Below, piece by piece: positions 28,392-35,857 of a stretch of 64,000 nucleotides of DNA. The stretch lies in contig NZ_NEVM01000001.1 in NCBI RefSeq assembly GCF_002261225.1, forward strand, positions 248,001 through 312,000, written 5' to 3'. Source of the stretch: Bordetella genomosp. 10 (GTDB lineage: Bacteria; Pseudomonadota; Gammaproteobacteria; Burkholderiales; Burkholderiaceae_B). The translations under genes were made by a program, and so were the position numbers. The notes beneath the pieces are model-generated. The model worked only from the letters and a program-made list of their open reading frames with translations. It was not told where the DNA came from and searched no databases. Each line of letters begins with the position of its first letter. Position 1 is the stretch's first letter.

Positions 28392-29309
28392 ATGGCCATC
28401 GATCCCGTCTCTCCCGTCCGGGCGCCGCTCGCTCCGATTCCGATGCATCCCGGCCCGGCGCATGACGCCGGCAGGCGCGGCGAAAGCTTCGAGGCCTCGC
28501 CCGGCGACCGCCGCGCCACCCTGACGCGCAGCGTCAAGCTGTGGCGCTCGTACAGCAAGGGCGGCGTCAAGAAAAGATATGTCCCGACGCCGCGCAAGAA
28601 AACCGCCCGGGAGGAGGTGGACGCTTTTCTCCATAGCGCCAACGGCGCGCAGCTCGTCGCCGGCTCGAAAATCGACGACGCGCGGTCCAGGGAGCGCAAG
28701 GAGCGCCTCGAACGCGTGGCGGGCGCCGCCGGCCCGCACGGCTATCCGCGGCTGCTCGACATGCGGGAGAACACGGCCAGGAAGGCCGACGAACACCGCC
28801 TTCGCCTGGCGCGCAAGGGCGTTGCCGCGATCCGCCGGGAAGCCGGTGGGTCGGCCGCCGCCCGTGAAGGTGGCGCGGCGGCGGCCGTCGGCCATCGGGC
28901 CAGGCTGGCCGAGGCTCGCGAGGACATCAGGAACCTGCCTGTCGACGCCGTGAAGAAGGCCGTGAACGCGCCGCTGGACCGCTTGCCGGACATCACCGGC
29001 ATCCAGGGCCTGCGCGCGGAGGACATTCGCGGTCTCTGCGCCAGCGTGCTGGAAGCGTCGGCCGGGATATCGCTTGGCGTGGCGCACGCCCTGGCCACGC
29101 CGCATCCCGACGAGAAAAAGACGCTGGCGGCCTTCGGCAAGCTCGTCGACTACGCCGCGTGGCAGAACGAGCGCGGCGTGCCGCCGCGGGCAGCGATCGC
29201 CGTGGGCATGGAGCGGGCGGATACGCGCACGGTGATTGCCGCGTCGATTGCGGCGATCGCGGCGTGGTCCGGGCACGGCGGCCGCGGCGCCTTGCCGCCG
29301 GTCTTTTGA
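28392..29309 (+). CDS. unrecognised 305-aa protein
   Basis: I do not recognise a family. The N-terminus is Pro/Ala-rich and probably disordered (MAIDPVSPVRAPLAPIPMHP). Residues 40-165 are highly basic and helical (KLWRSYSKGGVKKRYVPTPR; RLRLARKGVAAIRREAGG). The C-terminal third is Ala-rich and helical, with a hydrophobic segment (TRTVIAASIAAIAAW) near the end. There is no cleavable signal peptide. A disordered N-terminus followed by helical domains is also seen in type III effectors, but nothing here establishes that. It is followed 42 bp later by another unrecognised gene in the same direction, so they probably form one transcript. Confidence 0.6.
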   Translation: MAIDPVSPVRAPLAPIPMHPGPAHDAGRRGESFEASPGDRRATLTRSVKLWRSYSKGGVKKRYVPTPRKKTAREEVDAFLHSANGAQLVAGSKIDDARSRERKERLERVAGAAGPHGYPRLLDMRENTARKADEHRLRLARKGVAAIRREAGGSAAAREGGAAAAVGHRARLAEAREDIRNLPVDAVKKAVNAPLDRLPDITGIQGLRAEDIRGLCASVLEASAGISLGVAHALATPHPDEKKTLAAFGKLVDYAAWQNERGVPPRAAIAVGMERADTRTVIAASIAAIAAWSGHGGRGALPPVF

Positions 29310-29351
29310 TCGATGCGCGGGTCGATGTATCGCGCGATGACGTATTGAGCG

Positions 29352-30539
29352 ATGACGACGTTTCGCACCCTGGTCTGCGGCATCCCGGGCTCCGAAGCGA
29401 AGCGCACCGCCTATCGCGTGGTCCATGACGCGTTCTGCGCCGAGGTGTTTCGCGAGCTCGGCCAGCGCCTGGAGGATTGGCCGCCGGCCAGCGCGCGCCG
29501 GCTCGCGGCGGCGACGCCGCCGGAACAGGCCGCTTGCCTGCGCGCCTGGCTGGATGACATTCCCGAGGCCTGGCGCCGCGCGCGCGGCCAGCTATGCCGG
29601 CTTGCGGGGCATGATGCGCAGGCTTGCCGGCACGCCGGCCGCCTGGCCTGGGTGTTGATCGCCACCCTTTTCGACGGCTTGAGTCCGCCGGTCTTGCAGA
29701 CCGCGCTGCGGGAGGTGCCCGAGGCGCGCCTGGTCATGCTCTATACGGACGGCGCGTCCCATCTGCCGTTGTTCCGGCATGTCGCGCGCCACGAACTGCA
29801 ACGCCGCCTGGGGAACGCCAGGTCCGCCTCGCAGGCGGCGGCCAGGGAGATCCAGGAACAAGCGGAAGCGGGCCGGATGCCCGACGTCGGGATGCTGAGG
29901 GACTTGTCGCTGGGGTTGCGCCGCCGCCTTGTCCTGGCGCGGGCCCTGAGCCAGGCGCCGGGCGGCCCGTCCGCGCCGGCCGCCGGGTCCATCGCGTCGG
30001 CGATATCCGCGTCGCGGGATGGCGCCGGCTTGACGTCGGAGCTTCAGGTATTGCTCGATGTGCTGCTCGCGCTCATGGGCGGCGGCCATCCCGCTCCCGC
30101 GCGACGGGACGATGACGAATCCGCGTCCAGTGCATTCATCGCGTCCATCGCGCCCGTTTCCTCCCTCGTCACCCTGGCCGACGCCAGGACGGCCGCGCAT
30201 GCCTGCGCCTGCATGCGGGCCGCGCTGGCCGTCCACTGCTTCGTCGATTTCGCGCGCAACTGGAACGCGCCCGTCTTCTTCGATGGGGACGGCCAGCCAC
30301 TGCGCCTGGATCGCCTGCTGGCCGTGCGCGCGGCGCGGGTCGACGACGGCGGCGGCAAGCCGGGAGTACAGATCCAGTTGGCCGCGTGCATCGGCGTGCG
30401 CGGCAAGCACCCGCCGGTCACGCTGCTCGTCGTCGCGCAGGTGGACGAAGCCGGCACGGTGGCCGGACTGGCGGATTACGCGCAGTTGCGCAACGCCAGG
30501 CCGGTCGGCGATTCAGGAACATTCGCCGCCGTCGTGTAA
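29352..30539 (+). CDS. unrecognised 395-aa protein
   Basis: No family recognised. It starts MTTFRTLVCGIPGSEAKRTA behind a series of short CGATG repeats; a tiny M-T-Y frame ends three bases before the ATG. The protein is helical, rich in Ala, Arg and Leu, with Cys-containing segments (QLCRLAGHDAQACRHAGRLA; AAHACACMRAALAVHCFVDF). A C-terminal beta-prone part follows (VQIQLAACIGVRGKHPPVTL). There is no signal peptide and no long hydrophobic helix. Base composition and codon use look like the surrounding core genes, so no sign of recent transfer. It is probably expressed with the preceding gene. Confidence 0.6.
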   Translation: MTTFRTLVCGIPGSEAKRTAYRVVHDAFCAEVFRELGQRLEDWPPASARRLAAATPPEQAACLRAWLDDIPEAWRRARGQLCRLAGHDAQACRHAGRLAWVLIATLFDGLSPPVLQTALREVPEARLVMLYTDGASHLPLFRHVARHELQRRLGNARSASQAAAREIQEQAEAGRMPDVGMLRDLSLGLRRRLVLARALSQAPGGPSAPAAGSIASAISASRDGAGLTSELQVLLDVLLALMGGGHPAPARRDDDESASSAFIASIAPVSSLVTLADARTAAHACACMRAALAVHCFVDFARNWNAPVFFDGDGQPLRLDRLLAVRAARVDDGGGKPGVQIQLAACIGVRGKHPPVTLLVVAQVDEAGTVAGLADYAQLRNARPVGDSGTFAAVV

Positions 30540-30593
30540 GGGCCGCCGCGATCATCGAGAAGATGGCCGCGCTTCAAGATGCCCGCGCGTTGC

Positions 30594-30641
30594 CACGTCA
30601 CGGCCTTCCCACGTCAGCACGTCACGGCCCTACCACGTCAG
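30594..30641. repeat. 24-bp tandem duplication at a gene end
   Basis: Two consecutive 24-bp units, each beginning CACGTCACGGCC and ending CCACGTCAG, differ at two positions. The second unit includes the stop codon and last codons of the DUF481 gene. They sit in the 90-bp gap between two converging genes. Confidence 0.8.
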
Positions 30642-31694
30642 GCCCACGCCCGTGCTGTAGATCGATTCGTTCATGGTCTGCCGCGTGCCGCTGACCTGGT
30701 CGCGGGCGTACTTGAGATAGAGCGACAGGAAGTTGTTGATGTTGTAGCGCAGGCCGGCCTCGCCATTGATGCTGACTTGCGCGTTGCCGCCGAAAGGCCG
30801 CAAGAGTTCGCCCTTGGTGTAGATCTGGAACTTCTTGCCGCTCAGGTAGCGCGAATAATCCCACCGCAGCGCGCCCGCATAGGAGGCTTCGCCCGTGCCG
30901 TCGTCGTAGTGGTAGTGGACCCGGCCGGCCAGCGCCGACATCGAGAACGCGCCCAGTTCGTCGTCCCAGAATTGATAGCCGGGGCCCGTGCCGTAGGCGA
31001 TCTGGCGGCGCACTTCCTCCACGGTGTCGGCGCGGTAGAGAACCCGCGCCTGCCAGAAGGCCTTTTCCGTGAGGAAACGGTCCAGCGTGTAGTCGCCGCC
31101 GTAGTTGTTGACGCTGACGCCGTCGTCGTCCTTGTCGCGGTTGTAGCCCAGGTTCAGTTGATTGCGCCACAGGCCGCGGCGGGCCTCGGCGCCCAGGGCC
31201 AGGGCATAGACCTGGCTGGAGGTGGTGGAGCGCGTCTGCACCAGGGAGGCGTCCAGCTTGCCCTTGAACGAGGTGTCGCCGAGGAAGGCGTGATTGCGGT
31301 TGATGCTGGCCAGCGTGTTCAGTGGCACGTCGGCCTGGATGTCGCGGGTGTCGTCGACGCCCACGACCGCGCCGGACAGGACCACCTTGCCGGCCTCGGC
31401 GCGCACCAGCTTGGCCTGGTATTCGCGCGCTTCGTCCTTGTCGCGGATGGTCAATTGGTCGGCGCTTTGCAGCGTGGTCACATGCTTGAAATCGATCCGC
31501 ATGTCGCCGCCGTAGTCGGTGGACAGCATCAGGAAGCCGCCGTCCAGGGATTTGATGGTTCCGGTCAGGCGGTCGCCATTGTCCATCCAGACCGTATCGG
31601 CCAGCGCCGCGCTGGCCGGAAGCATGGCCACGATGAGGGCCAGCAGGTGTTTGCGGTGACGTTTTGCTCGGGGCGCCATGGCGTGAGGCGGCAT
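30630..31694 (-). CDS. DUF481 (YdiY-like) outer-membrane protein
   Basis: A 354-residue protein. The start is ATG 31692-31694 with AAGGAATCC eight bases upstream; the longer frame has no signal. The signal peptide is HRKHLLALIVAMLPASAALA. An N-terminal small domain follows (DTVWMDNGDRLTGTIKSLDG, DMRIDFKHVTTLQSADQLTI), resembling the repeat seen before DUF481 barrels. Then comes the DUF481 beta-barrel (about 140-354), rich in alternating aromatic strands and ending YSTGVGLTW with a terminal aromatic. The E. coli homologue YdiY is called salt-induced; function is otherwise unknown. Single gene. Confidence 0.88.
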   Translation of the reverse strand: MPPHAMAPRAKRHRKHLLALIVAMLPASAALADTVWMDNGDRLTGTIKSLDGGFLMLSTDYGGDMRIDFKHVTTLQSADQLTIRDKDEAREYQAKLVRAEAGKVVLSGAVVGVDDTRDIQADVPLNTLASINRNHAFLGDTSFKGKLDASLVQTRSTTSSQVYALALGAEARRGLWRNQLNLGYNRDKDDDGVSVNNYGGDYTLDRFLTEKAFWQARVLYRADTVEEVRRQIAYGTGPGYQFWDDELGAFSMSALAGRVHYHYDDGTGEASYAGALRWDYSRYLSGKKFQIYTKGELLRPFGGNAQVSINGEAGLRYNINNFLSLYLKYARDQVSGTRQTMNESIYSTGVGLTW

Positions 31695-31982
31695 GTAGGA
31701 TTCCTTGTTGAGGGTTGTATCGGGTAACACTTGCGGCGAATATTGCACGCCGTTCATGCAAGGGGGAGGCACGGAAGAATGCGCCGGCATGGTGCGCCGG
31801 CATGGTGCACATATGCCGCATATGCCGGCCGCGCGCGTTCCGCGGACCGCGGCAAGACCGGGCCGGGACGACGGCGCGCGATGCCGGGCGACCCGGCGCA
31901 TGCCGCTGCTACACTCGCAGGCACGCCACGGCGGGCGAGCGAGACTGCGCGCCGGCTTGCGGACTGCCTGTGGGGCTCCCCT
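31695..31982. other. divergent spacer with short tandem repeats
   Basis: 288 bp between the DUF481 and SbcD-like genes. It contains two exact copies of GCGCCGGCATGGT (31781-31806), followed by two exact copies of CATATGCCG (31810-31827). The left 60 bp, next to the DUF481 gene, are AT-richer and likely contain its promoter. No gene is seen. Confidence 0.6.
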
Positions 31983-33140
31983 GTGCTAAAGATATTGCAT
32001 ACCTCCGATTGGCAAATCGGTAAGCTTTTTGGTCAATTCGATTCTGATGATGCGGCGCTGCTGGCGGACGCGCGCTTTCTGGCGGTCGAAGGATTGGCGC
32101 GCCTCGCGCGCGAAGAAGCGGTGGACATGGTCCTCGTCGCCGGCGACGTCTTCGACGCGCAGACCGTGGCGGACAAGACCCTGCACCGCCTGTTCAAGGC
32201 CATGGAAGGCTATGCCGGCCCGTGGGTCATGATCCCCGGCAATCACGACGCGGCGCTGGCGGAGTCCGTGTGGACGCGGGCGCAACGGCTGGGGGCGGTG
32301 CCGGAGAATGTCACGATTTGCCTGCGGCCCGAACCGCTGGTCCTGGCGCGGCCCGCCGTCGCCATCCTGCCGGCGCCGATGACCCAGCGCAATACCTATG
32401 CCGACTTGACCGAATGGTTCGCCGGCGCCGGGACGCCGGCCGGCCTGCCGCGTATCGGCATGGCGCACGGCAGCGTGCAAGGCATCCTGGCCGAAGAAAT
32501 AGATTCCACCAATCCCATCGCCGCCGGCCGCGCCGCGCAGGCGCGCCTGGATTACCTGGCGCTGGGCGATTGGCACGGCGCGCGCCAGGTCGACGAGCGG
32601 ACCTGGTACAGCGGCACGCCGGAAACCGACCGCTTTCGCGCCAATGCGTCCGGCTGCGCGCTGTTGGTCAGCCTGGACGCCGGCGGCCCGCCGCGCGTGG
32701 AGGTCCGGCCCACCGGCCGCTACCGCTGGCAAAGCCTGGCCGCCACGCTGCGCGTGCCGGGCGACGTCGATGCCGTCATCGCGACGCTGGCCGGGCTGGC
32801 GGCGCAGGACGTGGCGCAACTGGACATCGACGGCCAGATCGACCTGGACGGCCATCGCCGCCTGCTGGCGGCCATCGAGCAGGCGCGCGGGACGGCGCGG
32901 GGCGTGCTGGCGGACCTCGGCGGCCTGCGGCTGGCGCCGACCCAGGACGATATCGATGCCTTGCGCGCCGACGGCTACGTGGGCGAAGTCATCGCCGAAC
33001 TGCGCGCCGCGCAGGAAGATCCCGCGGCCGGAGAGGACAATGCGCGCATCGCGCGGGATGCGCTGGCGCTGCTCGCCGGCATGCTGGACACCCGCGCCGG
33101 GACCGGCGTGGCGGCGGATGGGCGAGGTGCAGCGGCATGA
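31983..33140 (+). CDS. SbcD-like metallophosphoesterase (DNA repair exonuclease subunit)
   Basis: A 385-residue calcineurin-like nuclease subunit. The start is GTG 31983 (V-L-K-I-L-H-T-S-D-W); the frame upstream is non-homologous. Metal motifs are SDWQIGKLF, AGDVFDAQ, IPGNHDA, MAHGSVQG and GDWHGA. The first motif has Gln where SbcD/Mre11 proteins usually have the metal-ligand His (D-x-H). A C-terminal capping region (about 270-385) follows. Its stop overlaps the start of the ATPase gene as ATGA, so the two subunits are coupled. Together they resemble SbcCD or the Bacillus YhaO/YhaN pair, which process DNA ends and hairpins. The naming as true SbcD is uncertain. Confidence 0.85.
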   Translation: MLKILHTSDWQIGKLFGQFDSDDAALLADARFLAVEGLARLAREEAVDMVLVAGDVFDAQTVADKTLHRLFKAMEGYAGPWVMIPGNHDAALAESVWTRAQRLGAVPENVTICLRPEPLVLARPAVAILPAPMTQRNTYADLTEWFAGAGTPAGLPRIGMAHGSVQGILAEEIDSTNPIAAGRAAQARLDYLALGDWHGARQVDERTWYSGTPETDRFRANASGCALLVSLDAGGPPRVEVRPTGRYRWQSLAATLRVPGDVDAVIATLAGLAAQDVAQLDIDGQIDLDGHRRLLAAIEQARGTARGVLADLGGLRLAPTQDDIDALRADGYVGEVIAELRAAQEDPAAGEDNARIARDALALLAGMLDTRAGTGVAADGRGAAA

Positions 33141-35809
33141 AGCTGTCCCGCATCCGCATCGCGCAGTTCCGCCAATTCCGCGACGCCATCGAGATCGACG
33201 GCATCGCGCCGGGCCTGAATCTGTTCACCGGCCCCAACGAGGCCGGCAAGAGCACGATCGTGGCGGCGATACGCGCCGCCTTCTTCGAGCGCTACCGTTC
33301 CAGCAGCGCCGACGATTTCCGGCCGTGGGGCGACAGTTCCGCGGCGCCGTCGGTCACGCTCGATTTCGAGCACGACGGCGAGCAGTACCGACTCTTGAAA
33401 AGTTTTCTCGGCAAAAAGCGCTGCGAATTGCAGATCGGCGCGCGGCGGCTCGACGGCGCCGAAGCGGAAGACCATCTCGCCGCCCTCCTGGGTTTCCAGC
33501 ATGCCAGCAAGGGCGCCAGCAAGGCCGAGCATTGGGGCATCCCGGGCCTGCTGTGGATGACGCAGGGCACGGCGCAGAACGTGCGCGAGCCCTTGGCGCA
33601 TGCGACGGGCCATCTGCGCTCCGTGCTGAACAGCGCGGTCGGCGAGGTGGCCAGCAGCCACGGCGACGAGGTCATCGCGCGCGTCGAAAGCGCGCGCAAC
33701 GAATTGCTGACCGCTCGCACCGGCAAGCCGACGGGGACCTACCTGGCCGCCGTGGAAAAGCGCGATGCGCTGGCGGCGGCCGCGGCCCAGGCCGCCGCGG
33801 AAATCGAGGAATACCGCCACAAGGTCGATACCTTGTCCCGCCTGCGCGCGGCGCACGAGGCCGACGAGGCACAACCGCCCTGGCTGGACGCGCGCGAGCA
33901 GGAACGCGCGGCCGCGCGGCGCCTGGAGGACATCCAGGAGATAGAGCGCGACTTGGGCGAACAGCGGATCCGCGTGACGCAGATCGAGGAGCGCATGGCC
34001 TTGCTGCGCGCCCAGCTCGATGCCTATGCGGGGGAAGCGCGCACGGCCGAGACCCGGCGCGCGGTGCTGGCGGAAGCGCGCCAGGCGAACGAGAACGCTG
34101 CCGCGCTGGTGGCGCCGTGGCGGGAGCGTCTGGACGACGCGACGCGCCAGCACGAGGCCGCCCGCCTCGGCGCGCAGCGCGCGCGCTTGCGCGAGCGGCG
34201 CGCGACGATGGACCGCGAGCGCGCGGCCTTGCAGGCGGGCGTGCAGGCCGCCACGCGGACCCTGGCGGCCGCGCAGGCTGAACAGGCGCGCCGGCAGGAG
34301 CATGAGCGCCGCGCCGCCGCCTTGCGCATCACCGACCAGGACCTGGCCGCCTTGCGCGAGCAGGCGCGGCTGCGGCGCGAGCTGCAATTGAGATTGTCGG
34401 CGGTCGCCACGCGCCTGGAATTCGCATTGGAAGCCGGCCAGGCCATCGAGATCGACGGCGACCGGGTGCAGGGCAGCGGAGAACGCCAGTTGGCGAAGGC
34501 CACCGCGCTGACGCTGCCGGGCGTCGGACGCCTGACGATTACGCCGGGCGGGGCGGACCTGGCCGCCTTGCGGCGCCAGGCCGACGAGGCGGGCGAGCGT
34601 CTCGCCTCCTTGCTGCAAGGCCTGGACCTGGCCTCGGTGGAGGCCGCCGAAACGCGCGCGAGGGAATACGGCGCGGCCTTGGACGAGGCCAAGGTCGCGG
34701 CCGGCACGCTGAAGGGGCTGGCGCCGCAGGGCATCGACGTCCTGCGCGCGCAACTGGACAACGACGAGGCGCGCCTGCGGGAGGTGGAGCAGGCGCTTGC
34801 GCAGTTGGCGGGGGAGAACGAGGCGGATGGGGCGGACGGGGCAAACGAAGCGCCGCTTTCCGCCCAGGAAGCCGAAGCCCGGCTGCTCACCCTGGAGCGG
34901 TCGCTCAAGCAGATCGGCGCCGAGTTGCACAAGGCCCAGCTCGCCGAGAGCGACAGCCAGGCCCGCGTCGAGGCCGCGCAGCGCGAGTACGATGCGGCCC
35001 AGGCCCTGCTGGCCGCTCCGGGCCGCGCGGAAAAGGAAGCGGCGGCGCGGCAGTCGCTGGACGAGGCGCGGGCCGAAGCGGCATCCGCCCGCGCGCGGGT
35101 CGAAAGCCTGCTGGCCCAGGTGGAACAGGCGCGGCCCGACATCCTCAAGCAGGATCTCGAACGCTATCGCCGCAGCGCCGAGCAACTGGAGCAGGCGTTT
35201 CACCAGCGGCGCGACGCCTTGATGCGCCTGGACGTGGAATTGCAGGCCGCCGGCGCGCGCGGGCTGGAAGAGCGGCAGGCCGAGATCGCGCGCGACCTGG
35301 CGCAGGCGCGCCGGCGCGCCCAGGAATTGACGCATCGCGCCGAAGCCCTGGACCACTTGCTGACGCTGTTGCGCGACAAGCGGGCGCTATTGACGACGCA
35401 ATTGCAGGCGCCGCTCAGGCAGCATCTGCAGCGCTATGTGCAGTTGCTGTTTCCGCAAGGCAGCGTGGACCTGGATGCCGACCTGATGCCGGGCACGCTG
35501 GCGCGCGCCGGCGTGTCGGGCCTGGAATCCGCCGCTTTCGACGAGCTCAGCTTCGGCGCGCGCGAGCAGTTGGGCGTCATCAGCCGCCTGGCCTATGCCG
35601 ACCTGCTGCTGGAAGCGGGGCGGCCGACGCTGGTCATCCTGGACGACGCCTTGGTGCACAGCGACGAGCAGCGCCTGGCGCAGATGAAGCGCATCCTGTT
35701 CGACGCGGCCACGCGGCATCAGGTGCTGTTGTTCACCTGCCATCCGGCGAGTTGGCGCGACATGGGCGTCGCGCCGCGCGCGCTGGAAACCTTGCGGATG
35801 CGCGGGTGA
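33137..35809 (+). CDS. SbcC/YhaN-like SMC-type ATPase
   Basis: An 890-residue ABC-class ATPase. The N-terminal half-domain has Walker A GPNEAGKST (about 33-41) and the typical start LSRIRIAQFRQFRDAIEIDG. A long Ala/Glu/Arg/Gln-rich coiled coil occupies about 190-780. The C-terminal half-domain has a signature-like FGAREQLGVISRLAYADLLL and Walker B LVILDDALVHSD, followed by an H-loop in LLFTCHPASW. There is no CxxC zinc hook in the coiled coil, unlike SbcC/Rad50, which places it closer to YhaN. The ATGA overlap with the nuclease gene implies a stoichiometric complex. It converges on the helicase gene, 48 bp away. Confidence 0.85.
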   Translation: MKLSRIRIAQFRQFRDAIEIDGIAPGLNLFTGPNEAGKSTIVAAIRAAFFERYRSSSADDFRPWGDSSAAPSVTLDFEHDGEQYRLLKSFLGKKRCELQIGARRLDGAEAEDHLAALLGFQHASKGASKAEHWGIPGLLWMTQGTAQNVREPLAHATGHLRSVLNSAVGEVASSHGDEVIARVESARNELLTARTGKPTGTYLAAVEKRDALAAAAAQAAAEIEEYRHKVDTLSRLRAAHEADEAQPPWLDAREQERAAARRLEDIQEIERDLGEQRIRVTQIEERMALLRAQLDAYAGEARTAETRRAVLAEARQANENAAALVAPWRERLDDATRQHEAARLGAQRARLRERRATMDRERAALQAGVQAATRTLAAAQAEQARRQEHERRAAALRITDQDLAALREQARLRRELQLRLSAVATRLEFALEAGQAIEIDGDRVQGSGERQLAKATALTLPGVGRLTITPGGADLAALRRQADEAGERLASLLQGLDLASVEAAETRAREYGAALDEAKVAAGTLKGLAPQGIDVLRAQLDNDEARLREVEQALAQLAGENEADGADGANEAPLSAQEAEARLLTLERSLKQIGAELHKAQLAESDSQARVEAAQREYDAAQALLAAPGRAEKEAAARQSLDEARAEAASARARVESLLAQVEQARPDILKQDLERYRRSAEQLEQAFHQRRDALMRLDVELQAAGARGLEERQAEIARDLAQARRRAQELTHRAEALDHLLTLLRDKRALLTTQLQAPLRQHLQRYVQLLFPQGSVDLDADLMPGTLARAGVSGLESAAFDELSFGAREQLGVISRLAYADLLLEAGRPTLVILDDALVHSDEQRLAQMKRILFDAATRHQVLLFTCHPASWRDMGVAPRALETLRMRG

Positions 35810-35857
35810 GGCGCCGCGCCCGAGGGTAGGTCGGGTGGGTCTGGCTGGTCGGGCGGG

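Noticed and set aside
28056..29426. Upstream extension of the glgP frame by about 1.3 kb
   Set aside because: The extra residues are antisense to the unrecognised gene at 28392, have no phosphorylase homology, and a TTG with an RBS gives the normal length.
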